A program made the translations under genes and the position numbers. DNA of 64,000 nucleotides from Symsagittifera roscoffensis (lineage: Eukaryota; Xenacoelomorpha; Acoela; Convolutidae): positions 58,112,312 to 58,176,311 of the forward strand of contig NC_087066.1 in the NCBI RefSeq assembly GCF_963678635.1, given 5' to 3'. Below the pieces are notes generated by a model, which had not been told where the DNA came from, did no database searches, and was given only the letters and a program-made list of their open reading frames with translations. Position 1 is the stretch's first letter. Each line of letters starts with the position of its first letter. Below are positions 44,475 through 54,136 of this stretch, piece after piece.

Positions 44475-45388
44475 TCAGAATGTACGAAAGTGCTGTTTTG
44501 CAATCGAAATTTTATCGGTCTGAAAAATGACATCTAACCTGGAAGATTGATGGTTTTTGTGGATTAGCAACGTTATTTGATCAATTAGACGAGTCGGGAA
44601 GGGTTGGTTTTAACTGACATGCTAATTTTTAAAATTTCGATATGGGCGTGAACGACACGTAACCTTTTTATATTTCGCACACACTGAAACGGCGAAACAG
44701 AACAAGAATAGTTGCAGTGAAAACAACTACAAGAAAACGACAACAGATTGAAACTGTGATTGGAATTTGTCAGGAACCATTCCGAGTTGTAACGACTGTG
44801 CAGCTACAATCGTTACAACGCAGAACCCGAGAAAAAGGAAGGGTATTGGGACGGCGTGTCCAGCCTTCCAGAAAGAAATAGGAGTGCATTCCCCGGATTC
44901 GAGAATCCGGAGAGGTCTCGGGCCCACTACTCAAACTGTTTTATATAAATTTTTAGCTTCCTGGTCATGTCTTGAGTTGATTTTAATTAACATCCAGATT
45001 CATTTTCAGAAAATGAGAAGCTAGGAGTGAGGGAAAGGGTTAATCCATCTTCGATGGAGATGATGATATTTATCTACTGAACAAAAACAATTGTAATATA
45101 AGAAATAGTTGTAGCCCTGTTTTTAGGAGTGACCTCGTGGTCTGGGGATACTGAGATCCAGCCATGAGTTCACTATTTTTGCATTTAATTAGATTAATTT
45201 GAGTGTTTTAACCAAAGCCGGAAATAGTAACCTTTTTGTCGACCCAATATTAGGAAAACCACCAAAAGAACTGGCTTTGGCAGAGACTGTGAAAAGCATG
45301 TAGAGCTGTGTTTAGACGCTAGCCTGTCGTTTTAAAACCTAGCTTTATTTTCAGTCGATACGTATTTCCGGGCGAATGTTACACCACT
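44475..45388 (+). mobile_element. Insertion: 5'-end fragment of the LINE family at 47.2-49.8 kb
   Basis: Splits the RT frame of Penelope element 2. The part 44600-45250 is the reverse complement relative of 49130-49770: shared blocks include GGAGTGACCTCGTGGTCTGG, GATACTGAGA(T/C)CCAGCCATG, CATCTTCGATGGAGATGATG, TACTGAACAAAAACAAT and CAGGAACCATTCCGAGTTG-like sequence. It has no ORF of its own. GC content is higher than in the flanks. Confidence 0.65.
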
Positions 45389-45389
45389 A

Positions 45390-45905
45390 GGGATATGAAA
45401 GAGTACTAAATTAGACTGTGAAGAAAATATCGTTTCCTTGGATGTGAAAAGTCTGTTCACAAATGTTCCACTGAAAGATGCATTTGACATCGCGCTTAAG
45501 AAAATAAACAGCCAGAATGAGCCCTCGGATTGTCAAGAGGTACAATAAAACGCCTTCTGTACATGGCTGTTACTAATATCCATGTTAAAGGCAACGACAT
45601 CGAGGAAAACAAAGTCAATTGTTTGCAATTTAGGTGCGCAGCATCACCAAGGCTCAAATTGTGTTTAGGACCAGGAAATTTAAAACCAGCTTCCCTCCGT
45701 TAAAACGTCATTCTCCCGTGATCTGAAATCCAATGTGGTCCACAAACTGTCCTGTTGTGGATGTTATCCCACCTATGTTGGACAAACTGCTCGGCATTTG
45801 GCCACAAGGATCGAGGAACACTAGAAAGATTATAACATTAGAAGCGCTGCATAATAAGAGACTGAGGCGAGGGACGTGGGATGAGTTCAAGAGTAGGGAG
45901 CTCTA
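45390..45905 (+). pseudogene. Penelope-like element 2, RT remainder and GIY-YIG nuclease
   Basis: RT resumes with CEENIVSLDVKSLFTNVPLK at 45416-45475, then after a deletion the GIY-YIG domain: SFSRDLKSNVVHKLSCCGCY (45710-45769) followed by PTYVGQTARHLATRIEEH, where Y-V-G is the GIY-YIG core. Stops interrupt the frame after IEEH. The polymerase active-site region and any PHD finger are missing. It ends about 45905 in KFLAQKID-type residues. Confidence 0.65.
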
Positions 45906-46168
45906 ACACTTAGATTTTTGTCCTACAAATTTTTGGCTCAGAAGATCGATTATGTCAATCGAAAAATTTGAAAACCCGAAAAGTTAGTAAAAGGGAACTA
46001 TAAGTAAAATTAAAACCCTCAGAAATTTAAGGAAAGCAAAAATTACCAAGTTCTTTCGTAATTATGCTTAAATTTGATTGGTTGAAAGATTTATCTTGTT
46101 TAGAACCACTTAATGTCCTTTTACGATGTTTTAACGTCTGTAAATCATTTTATATCGAATTTTTTAAC

Positions 46169-46192
46169 CTGACGATGGCCATATTTCCGAAA
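46169..46192 (+). ncRNA. Possible hammerhead ribozyme core, weak
   Basis: CTGACGA followed by a short GG...CC-capable segment and then GAAA: the two conserved strands of a hammerhead core in correct order, downstream of the Penelope GIY-YIG domain where such ribozymes occur in this class. Stem II would be only 2-3 pairs, so the call is weak. Confidence 0.3.
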
Positions 46193-46262
46193 ACTTTCAA
46201 AATCGCAATTTTTTGGGGTAAATATATATTGAGAATGCGTTAAAATTGTAAATTCAAACAAA

Positions 46263-46291
46263 CGTTTTCGCACATTTTTGTGCATCTTCAG
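46263..46291 (-). ncRNA. Hammerhead ribozyme-like core
   Basis: On the minus strand CTGAAGA, T, GCACA, AAAA, TGTGC, GAAA, ACG. This has the CUGANGA and GAAA strands joined by a perfect five-pair stem II with a four-base loop, exactly the hammerhead core arrangement. Penelope-like elements are known to carry small hammerhead ribozymes in their terminal repeats. Stem I and stem III partners were not clearly resolved, so self-cleavage is unproven. Confidence 0.5.
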
Positions 46292-46556
46292 GTTTTAAAA
46301 ATTCTAAACTATCTGTACAAAATGATCAAAGATCATAAAAATGTCATACACGTCAAAACTTCAAAACTTTAAAAACTCAACCAATCAAAACTTTACAAAT
46401 ATCACTGAAATTATGTAACAACTACTATGTAACAACTTTAAAATTTTGTCCCAAATTTCTGAGAGTTTTCATCATTTTTGTTTTCATCATTTTCTTTGTT
46501 TTCTTCGAAACGACCATCACAATTATGAAATTGTTGGTTGCAATAAATGCAACGGG

Positions 46557-46855
46557 TTTGCAACGGTATTTAGACAACCGCGTATTCAGACTGGTCAGTA
46601 ATTAGACAAATTATATTTGAACCAATCAGAATTGACGGATTTTGCAACGGTATTTAGACAACAGCGTATTCAGACTGGTCAGTAATTAGACAAATTATAT
46701 CTGAACCAATCAGAATTGAGACAAGTAAGAAATGGAGAAATAATAATTATTCATTTCGTGAATTTGCTTTCTCATCTCGATTCTGATTGGTTAATATGAT
46801 AATTGTCTGCTTACTGACGAGTATGAATACGCGGTTGTCTAAATACAGACCGCAT
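46557..46855. mobile_element. Foldback element with tandemly doubled left arm
   Basis: The 84-base unit TTTGCAACGGTATTTAGACA...CAATCAGAATTGA occurs twice in tandem (46557 and 46641). Its reverse complement follows at ~46771-46850 (ATTCTGATTGGTTAATATG, TACTGACGAGTATGAATACG, CGGTTGTCTAAATACAGACC). Arms of ~75 bases with ~85% pairing and a short spacer make a foldback/MITE structure with no ORF. Confidence 0.65.
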
Positions 46856-46955
46856 TCCCCCTCGAATAGTCAAATTTTGATCTTTTGACAGCTTTTTGAA
46901 TCCTCTTCACTTTTCTCGAAAACCTGTGGATTCATTTAAAATAACGGCTGGTGGG

Positions 46956-46985
46956 CTGAAGATGCGCATAATTGTGCAAAAACGT
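46956..46985 (+). ncRNA. Degenerate hammerhead-like core, inverted partner of 46263-46291
   Basis: Plus-strand CTGAAGA, T, GCGCA, TAAT, TGTGC, then AAAAACG. Stem II is kept by a G-U pair, but the GAAA strand has become AAAA, which would inactivate a hammerhead. With ACGTTTGTTTGAA it is the inverted relative of 46252-46291, so a ~750-base segment lies between inverted ribozyme-like ends. Confidence 0.4.
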
Positions 46986-47227
46986 TTGTTTGAATTAAAA
47001 AAGTAATCAGAAGGTCAAAAGTATCATAGTAACCGAGGTTACAGTCATGAGTCCCTTCATCATGTATTCCAGTCAAAATCCTTGGAATTTTTTAGATACG
47101 GAAGTGATAATGATAAAAGAAGATGACAAGTGTTTAAGTCCTTTTCAATTAACATCGATACGGGTTACGTTTCTTCAATAAGAACACGCAATTCGACACG
47201 AGATAATATAATATACAAGTGTTACAA

Positions 47228-49036
47228 CTAAAAAATTTCGTCGAAAGTTATTTTGTCATTTATTGTTCCGAGTACGCAAGCGGCGTTCGCAATCTGTATT
47301 GCCAGGGAGATTCTCTGTTTTAAAAAGCTGCCTGCTCGGGGTTCCTCAGTGCATATGCTTAGGTTCTTACAAAGCTTGCTCAAAAAAACTTCTGTGCTGG
47401 GGCCGGCCGCGCCCTGAATTTCAAAAGCTAGTTGTTGGAAAAGATATCCATCATTTACAACATCTTTATACTTGTCAAGTTTTCGCTCTTCCGCTTCAGC
47501 GGCAGCCGTACCAGGGTTACAAACAGACCCGGCATTAATCCTACAAGGAGCTAAGGAGTCTACTACCGTTACATCCCACAAGAGCTGCTTACCATCAGCC
47601 CATGGAACGGGCGTCAAACCGTCTGGTCGCTTCTGATCGGTCCTGTAGAGGTGTCGTGGTTCTAAAACAGACGGAATGTGAGTAGATGATAGACTCTGCT
47701 TTATAAGGGCATTCAGGTTTGAATGCCTAGAGAATCCCCCTGCACTTTTGAAGCAAGAAAGACCATGCCAATCATCCTCGGTAAAGTCTTTTCCGCACAC
47801 GCATTTATGCCGTTCGCATATTTTTGAGCCTAATCGAAGTCCTATCGCAATTCTAATTTGTTGGTTCGACAGTTTTAACCTTAAATATTTAAACGGGATG
47901 ACGTTCAACCATTGGGAGCCAAATCTATCTTGGAACGCGTTGAATCTTCTTACGTCCGTTGATTCGAGTCGTAAAATCAACTCCGCAATTTTGCTGTCAA
48001 AAATTCGCTCCGTTCAATTTTTTTGGACTTCTTTTTCCCGAGCCATTTCAATTTTTCCAAGTTCAAACCACCGTTTAAGCGCAATCATCATAGGTTTCAT
48101 CCATATGCTCTAAACCAAAGATTTCGCTCAAGGCATCTTTTGCTCCTAAATTCCCATCATCTAAATACCAGATGTTAATTTTCGACTCCAACTGTTTGAC
48201 TAGTGTATGAATTGTTTCCACAAAAAGGGGTGGGGCTTCAGGATCACCTTGCTGAGTTCCGTCTTCTGAAATTATGACAGAGCTTCCGTTAAAAAGGTAA
48301 CTAGGTTTACCATACGCGCAATGGGTGTAGTTATACAATTCAGGGCGAGTTGAATAAACATGATTCAGCATTGTTTCTCTGTTTAAAGAGTTAAAAGCAT
48401 TCTTAAAATCTAGTTTTAAAAGAACAGTGCATTTTGGATTGTCGTCGCGTTCAATTAGGTTTCGAAACGAGTGCGCAGCTATTTCTGCTCCTCGTTTGGT
48501 ACCGCATCCTACCTGTATGTTTCCGAAAAAAATTTTGTCGCTCGGAGAGGGCCTTGCTTCCAGCGCATACGTCTCAGCGTGTTGCCTATGGCAATCGGTC
48601 TCAACCCTCCGTCTATCTTTATGAGGGCGATAAGTTTTGCGCCAAAAAAGAAAGATCTTTGGGGTTCGGGAATTTTGCCATCTCCAATGAGGTTTATCAG
48701 CTCAGTAAGCGATTTCAGAAAATTAAGTCCTGCACTGCCATTCGACTTACTAACAAGATCTTTAAAAATTTGAGGAACTATTTTATCAGGACCTGCTGCT
48801 GATCCGTTTGGAAAGGACATTATCGCTTTGTATAGGTCGAAATCGGTTACGAAAAAACTATCCAACTTTTCTGGATTTTGAGCTGCAAATTTGGCTCGCT
48901 GCGGGTGCTTAGACAACAATTTTTGATAGTTATCAGTTGAAAAAGGAGCTATTTTGTCATCCGAAGCAGCAAGCCTTATTCCTCCTTTTACATTTCTGTA
49001 ACATTCGCCCGGAAGATACATATCGACGGATAACAA
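47228..49036 (-). pseudogene. LINE-type reverse transcriptase with C-terminal restriction-like nuclease
   Basis: Minus-strand coding remnant of a non-LTR retrotransposon. RT motifs in order: SAAGPDKIVPQIFKDL, GGLRPIAIGNTLRR, CGTKRGAEIAAHSF and LKLDFKNAFNSLNRE (motif A Asp), GTQQGDPEAPPLF, and the catalytic box WYLDDG. The last ~250 codons have a zinc-binding CVCGKDFTEDDWHGLSC and then RPDGLTPVPWADGKQLLWD, fitting the (R/K)PD...D pattern of a restriction-like endonuclease placed after the RT. Lesions: frame change near 48520-48560, frame change near 48080, TGA near 48016. The last 250 codons (47228-47980) are open. Confidence 0.7.
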
Positions 49037-49770
49037 AACTAAGTCTTAAGACGACTGGCTAACGTCTAAACAGAGCTTTGCATGCTTTTCACCGTCTCTA
49101 CCAAGCCAGTACTTTTCGGTGGTCTTTCTAACATCGGGTCGACAAAAACGTTAATGTTCTCCGGCTTCGACCAGAACGCTCAAATTAACTTAATTACATG
49201 CAAATAGTGAGCTCATGGCTGGGTCTCAGTATCCCCAGACCACGAGGTCACTCCTAAAAACAGGGCTACTATTTATTATATTACTATTGTTTTTGTTCAG
49301 TAGATAAAGATCATCATCTCCATCGAAGATGGATCAACCCTCTCCCCCAACTCCTAGCACCTCAGCCTTGTCAAAACTAATCCAAATATCAGTTAAATTC
49401 AAGTCAGGACATGACAGGATGCTAAAAGTTCATATAACAGGCTAAAAGTTTCAGTCCCGAAACCCTTCCGGATTTGTGAATCCACTGAATCAAGCTCCTC
49501 AAGTTCGATTTCACGATAACACGGAAGGCTGGTTTTCACCCTTCACCGTTGTTCGCAACGGCCTTGCAACTATTGTAGCAGCACAATAGTTGCAACTCGG
49601 AACGTTCTCTGTAATTCGTTGTCGTTTTCTTTAATTTCGATTTCCGTTCTGTTCGCAATCACAGATAAAGTTGTTCTGTTTTTCTTAGTTCTTTTTGCTA
49701 AAATGGCCGTTTCTGACGTTTCTCAGAAATGTTACGTCATCACTTCGAAAATTTAAAATTTTAAAATACG
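49037..49770 (-). mobile_element. 5' region of the LINE at 47.2-49.0 kb
   Basis: Non-coding in appearance and related in inverted orientation to the insertion at 44600-45250. It includes the hairpin-capable CATCTCCATCGAAGATGGAT and CAACGGCCTTGCAACTATTG with AGCAGCACAATAGTTGCAAC, an inverted repeat. It is read as the 5' untranslated region of the LINE because it directly precedes the RT frame and recurs without it elsewhere. Confidence 0.5.
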
Positions 49771-50630
49771 GGAATATCCTGACCTTCACCGTTCTGCTAA
49801 TCATCCGAATAACGTCGTTAATCCTTCAAAATCATTAACTCGGAAGGTTCACTGCTAAAATTTCGAAGTCTGCAGAGATTGCATTTTGTCCATTCTGGTC
49901 GAATGTCACATACTCCCGGACAGTCCGGTCAATGTCCTCATTGAATCACGCAATGTTCGTAAAATAGATACAGTGTCATCGAACAGAATTTACAAAATGC
50001 TCGAAATTACTTTTATCCACGTCACATCGACTCACTGCAGAATATAAATGGCATCATACTACATCACTATAGCCTTCAAATTCTTTCATTAATCTGCACA
50101 TTGAGGATATGACTTAAGATAAAACATATTTTCTGACTTCCAATGTCAATGTCCCGATTAAAACTTTTTCTCTTAGATTTAAAAGGTGTTGGCTTGCAGG
50201 ACAGTCCTGCCAACCAACAAGCTAAAATTATCCTACTATGCTCCTTCCCTTCGGAAATCTTGCTTGTGATTGTCCTGAATATTAAAACTAAGAAACTCTG
50301 TGGTTAGAAATAACAATGAAACAATCTCCCTCTTCGAGAGATTACTCAAGCCTTTCACGTCACCACAAAGTGATCAGTCTTCCTAAGTGATTAAAAACAA
50401 TCATGCAGGCTGGAATATTTAAATATACTCTTCCCTTAAGCCTTTCTAAATAAATAATAAGTGAGTGTTTCTAAAGCCACTTCAACTAATATCAAAATGC
50501 AAATTTATAAATGCAACAATTTCAAAACTCAACTAAATGTTTCAGTTTTCAATTACAACTTGGTTGCTTGGTTTCTCACTTGAGTTTTTCACACACATAA
50601 AACAATTCTGAGTTTCAACTTTTCTTCATC
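49771..50630. other. No gene recognised; may include the gypsy 3' LTR
   Basis: Non-coding stretch between the LINE and the gypsy element. If the polypurine tract at 50632-50652 is real, the 3' LTR would start at 50631 (TGATG on the minus strand) and extend leftward here. I could not match it to the 250 bases beyond 63748, so no LTR pair is claimed. Confidence 0.35.
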
Positions 50631-50631
50631 A

Positions 50632-50652
50632 CTCCTTCTTTCTCTTCTTTTT
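50632..50652 (-). promoter_or_regulatory. Candidate polypurine tract of the gypsy element
   Basis: On the minus strand an uninterrupted 21-base purine run (AAAAAGAAGAGAAAG then AAGGAG) is followed directly by TGATG. A polypurine tract ending next to TG is the expected primer site for plus-strand DNA synthesis at the edge of a 3' LTR. It lies ~195 bases after the last ORF, a normal distance. LTR identity was not confirmed. Confidence 0.4.
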
Positions 50653-50847
50653 CGTCATTTAGAAGTTCTAAAACTTCTAAATTCTTCTAATTTTCTTTCT
50701 TGTTGCCTTTTGTTTTCTCGACCCTTCATCAATGTTCCATTTCTTCCTCCTGTGATACTGACTCCGCACTTTCCGTTTCCGTGTCTTGTAGCACATCATT
50801 GGCTATCCTGACGCTGTTGGAAGCCGTCCTCCAACACTTCTGCTCTT

Positions 50848-53824
50848 CTACCCTCTGTTTACAGCAAGGTAGGGGATCCACGTTGGATTCTCTGTTTCTG
50901 CAGAAACTGTTGTGGGACACAACGTCACGTTTCTCTCCAAATCTTCTTTCAGCATCTCTGCCTTCTCATTTCCACTACGCTCACTCGTCCTGGAAATTCT
51001 TTTCACGGCGGTGGTCACTGCATTCCGATGAGTCACGAGAGCTCGCTTGAAAGCTCCTGCCCCAATGACCAGCTGATATTCACTGTACACCCTGCCGTGC
51101 TTCGACATATGCTTTTTCGCATACTCGTACAACCATGCAGTCATGTTGGCTCTGAACCATGGCATCAATCGTTTTCTCGCCCATATCTTCTTCACTTCCA
51201 TCGGAATGTTTAGAACTTTGCACATTGTCTCAAAAAGATCTAAATATTTTAGACAATCTAATTTCCGCAATTGTTCTCTCGTCGGCGCCTCCTGTCTATT
51301 ATTTTCTCTCATATGAGCTTCCAGCCATCGTATCGCCATCATGACTCCCACTATCACTATTGTTACGGGCTGTGATGAATCTGGTAAACCCATGGAGAGC
51401 AGCTCTCCAGAGTCCCAGATCAACATCAGATTACTACACTTGGGATACCACCAGGTCTGCAGCAAGCAGTGGCAAGGAAACTCGTCATGTGTCAACATGA
51501 TGCTCCTCCAATTACGTTTTCCCGAAGCTTCCAGCAATGGTTCCACTTCCATCATCACTCGGTGGATTTCATCATTCTCATCTACTGCATTGTAATCTGT
51601 GACAGTTGATCCTCTCTGTTTCTGTTTTTCGAAGTCACTGAAGTTCCCGCTCACATATCCCATGAACTTCTTTCCTAGTATTGACTCCAACTCTTCTTTG
51701 GTTCTCTCTGGAATTGCTGAGAACATCTTACATAGTAACTCGTAAGACTTTTCAGACATTCTCGCCAATCTCACACACTTCGGCACTGAGAAGGCTTGAT
51801 CCACGATCGTTCTTGTACTTTTCACGTCCACAGCCACGAAATGCACAGGATATCTGCTCTTGCACATTGGAGCCAACGTTGAACCCACCAAATATCGTGC
51901 TCCTGATGGTCTACAATAAGTTTCGCTGTGTCTGATGTTCATTTCTGTCTCAATTGCTTCCCTCCATTTCCCTATGTATTTCTGTTCAGTCTGCAGAACT
52001 CCTGGGAATACTTCTACGCTGATGGCTGTGACCATCTCATGTTTCTGTTCTAGATTCAATAGTGACTCTAAAGAACCAAACATGCTGTAGAATCCTAGTG
52101 CAGTCACTAGATTCACATCGGTTCCTCCATGGCAATCTGTTATCAGTTCCGTCTCCGTTCTTGCTTTCATCACCACATTTCCAAACAATACTGTCAACTG
52201 CTTGTGTTGTTTCTCCAGGGTTTTCACACAGTCTAGACCTGTTGCTCTTAGAGGCTGTTATCATCACATTATATATGATGTTGAGGTCACGCAGGTTACA
52301 GTCTGCATTCAGTTCCCTCTGTACGTCTTGTGTCGCCCGTAATATTGAGTCAGCGTTGGGACTAGGACACCATGATGGCTTCATCAATTCCCACACTGCC
52401 ATCAAGCTCGTTCTCAGTAATTCATCTGAGAATCCCAACCCAAACTCCACTTTCTTGTCGGATTTTGGTACTGAAGGTGCAGTCACCTCTTCTTCCAAGA
52501 CCAGTCCCAATTTGGCCTGTGTATTGTTAACGCTCTTAATCGTTACAATTCTGGACGTCCAGAATCTTAGTAACACCGCCTGCTCATAATCAAAGAAGCA
52601 ATCGCGTATGTCTTCACTCAGGAGAGGATTGTACGCTATCCCTATAATCCCGGATACGTAGTTATATGACTTCTTCTTGATCGGTCCACATTATTCACTG
52701 GTTTTCGGCAATGCTCCCATAGATTCTTTAGTGAGTCTCAGCTCTTTGTTTGAGAATCTCCTGATCTCGTCTATTTTTTTCGTGGGTTCCAACTCCTCAG
52801 GTTCTTTCATGTTCACCACCTCTCCTTCATCGTCCTGCGGTGTCATTTTGATGGGAGAATTCGCTTCACTCTCATCAGTGGCTGAGTCGATCAATAACTC
52901 ACTCAGTCTCCCTTCACACTCATCAAGCTTGTCAAGTACTTCTCTCATCAAGGGTTGATTGAGACCTGTTTTGAGGATGGGCTGGGTCCCATAGCTCTGA
53001 ATCACGGTCCAGACTTCTTCCATAAACGCCACTCTGTCCAGCTTACATCCCGTCCTACTCTCGTGGTCTCGGTGATGTACTTCCCATTCCTCTTCGGGCA
53101 ACGTTTCCAAGAAAGGTACTCTGGCTGAGGCCTCTATTCTTCTCCTCCGAGGTGATTCCATGAGGATTCTCTGGTCGTTATTTCTTGAATTGCCAGGAGA
53201 GCTGCTCTCCGGCAAATTCCGTTTCATTTCCATAAAGGCTGACGGAGGCTCCAGTGTCGAGATGCCTTCATCCGCTGGCTCAGTCGTTTCCAACGTGTCT
53301 GCATTATTTTCGAGATCACTGAAGATATTGAAATCCAGGCTGGATGTTCCTCCTGTCGATGCCCTGTCGTCTTCCCCACCAGCTTGATCTTGTTGCATGG
53401 GTTCTTTGGTTTGACGGCTTCCACCCTGTCCGTCATCTCCTTCTGACTTATCCTTGTTCGAGTTCAATGGTCCTTGTTCGTCATTGTCGGCTTCTTCCTG
53501 GAATCTCGGTATGAGCAATGTACCGGCAGATTTATCTTCCTCTTCTCCATGGACCACTTTGATTTCTTCGCAGCCGAAGGGTGCTAGGAAGGTTCTCGTC
53601 TGCAATATTCCTCCCACTTTCATCTCCTTTTTCACACTGGTCAGGATTAATGAGGCTTCAGGCAATTCTGTCCTGCCTCTCATTCTCATCGGAGCTAAGC
53701 CTAATTCCTTCCATTCCTCATCAAATCTTCCAGGTTGAAATTGTCCATACTGTTCTTTCCAAGTTTGATTTGATTCAATTTGATAATTTGACTCAAGTGA
53801 GTAATTTAAACGATCAATCAGGAT
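50848..53824 (-). pseudogene. Gypsy-element third ORF (env position), unknown protein
   Basis: A minus-strand coding frame of ~990 codons after pol. It is open from a predicted acceptor at 53825 and the first ATG is at 53689. The first ~350 residues are acidic and disordered (EEEDKSAGTL, DNDEQGPLNSNKDKSEGDDG). The rest looks globular: FGLGFSDELLRTSLMAVWEL, ALGFYSMFGSLESLLNLEQK, SVPKCVRLARMSEKSYELL, FPCHCLLQTWWYPKCSNLML, RLMPWFRANMTAWLYEYAKK. One hydrophobic stretch (VTIVIVGVMMAI) is too short and isolated for an envelope anchor, and no signal peptide or furin site is seen. Lesions: TAA at 52691-52693 and a frameshift near 52240. It does not resemble an envelope or any family I recognise. Confidence 0.6.
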
Positions 53825-53826
53825 CT
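53825..53826 (-). promoter_or_regulatory. Predicted splice acceptor before the third ORF
   Basis: Minus-strand TTTCTTTTCTAG, a textbook acceptor. The ORF3 frame is open from the next base, whereas the in-frame TAG upstream is the acceptor itself. This suggests that ORF3 is expressed from a spliced subgenomic RNA, as env is in retroviruses and errantiviruses. The donor was not located. Confidence 0.4.
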
Positions 53827-54136
53827 AGAAAAGAAATCACGACTGTCACACTTGTCAGTTTCACCTTAACATATATCGTTAAAATTTGCTTAAAACAGTT
53901 CAGATAAGAAGATATTTATCCTAAAATTTATTAAAATCAATTGGTTTCTAAAATTTTGGAATTCGACCTAAGATTGGACAGTCCAAACTTTGGATCTATT
54001 TCCAAGATCGTCATTTAGTTGTTCATGGTCACTAATCCCTACTTACCCATGATCTTAATAACCTAACACATAACATAACATAACACACATATCACGTGCA
54101 ACTTAGTCTTTAACCTAACACTCTTTCGCACATCAC
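53827..54136 (-). other. Spacer between pol and ORF3
   Basis: AT-rich non-coding spacer inside the element, with a short ACATA-type repeat (CATAACATAACATAACAC) at ~54070-54090. It holds the predicted acceptor at its left edge. Confidence 0.4.
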
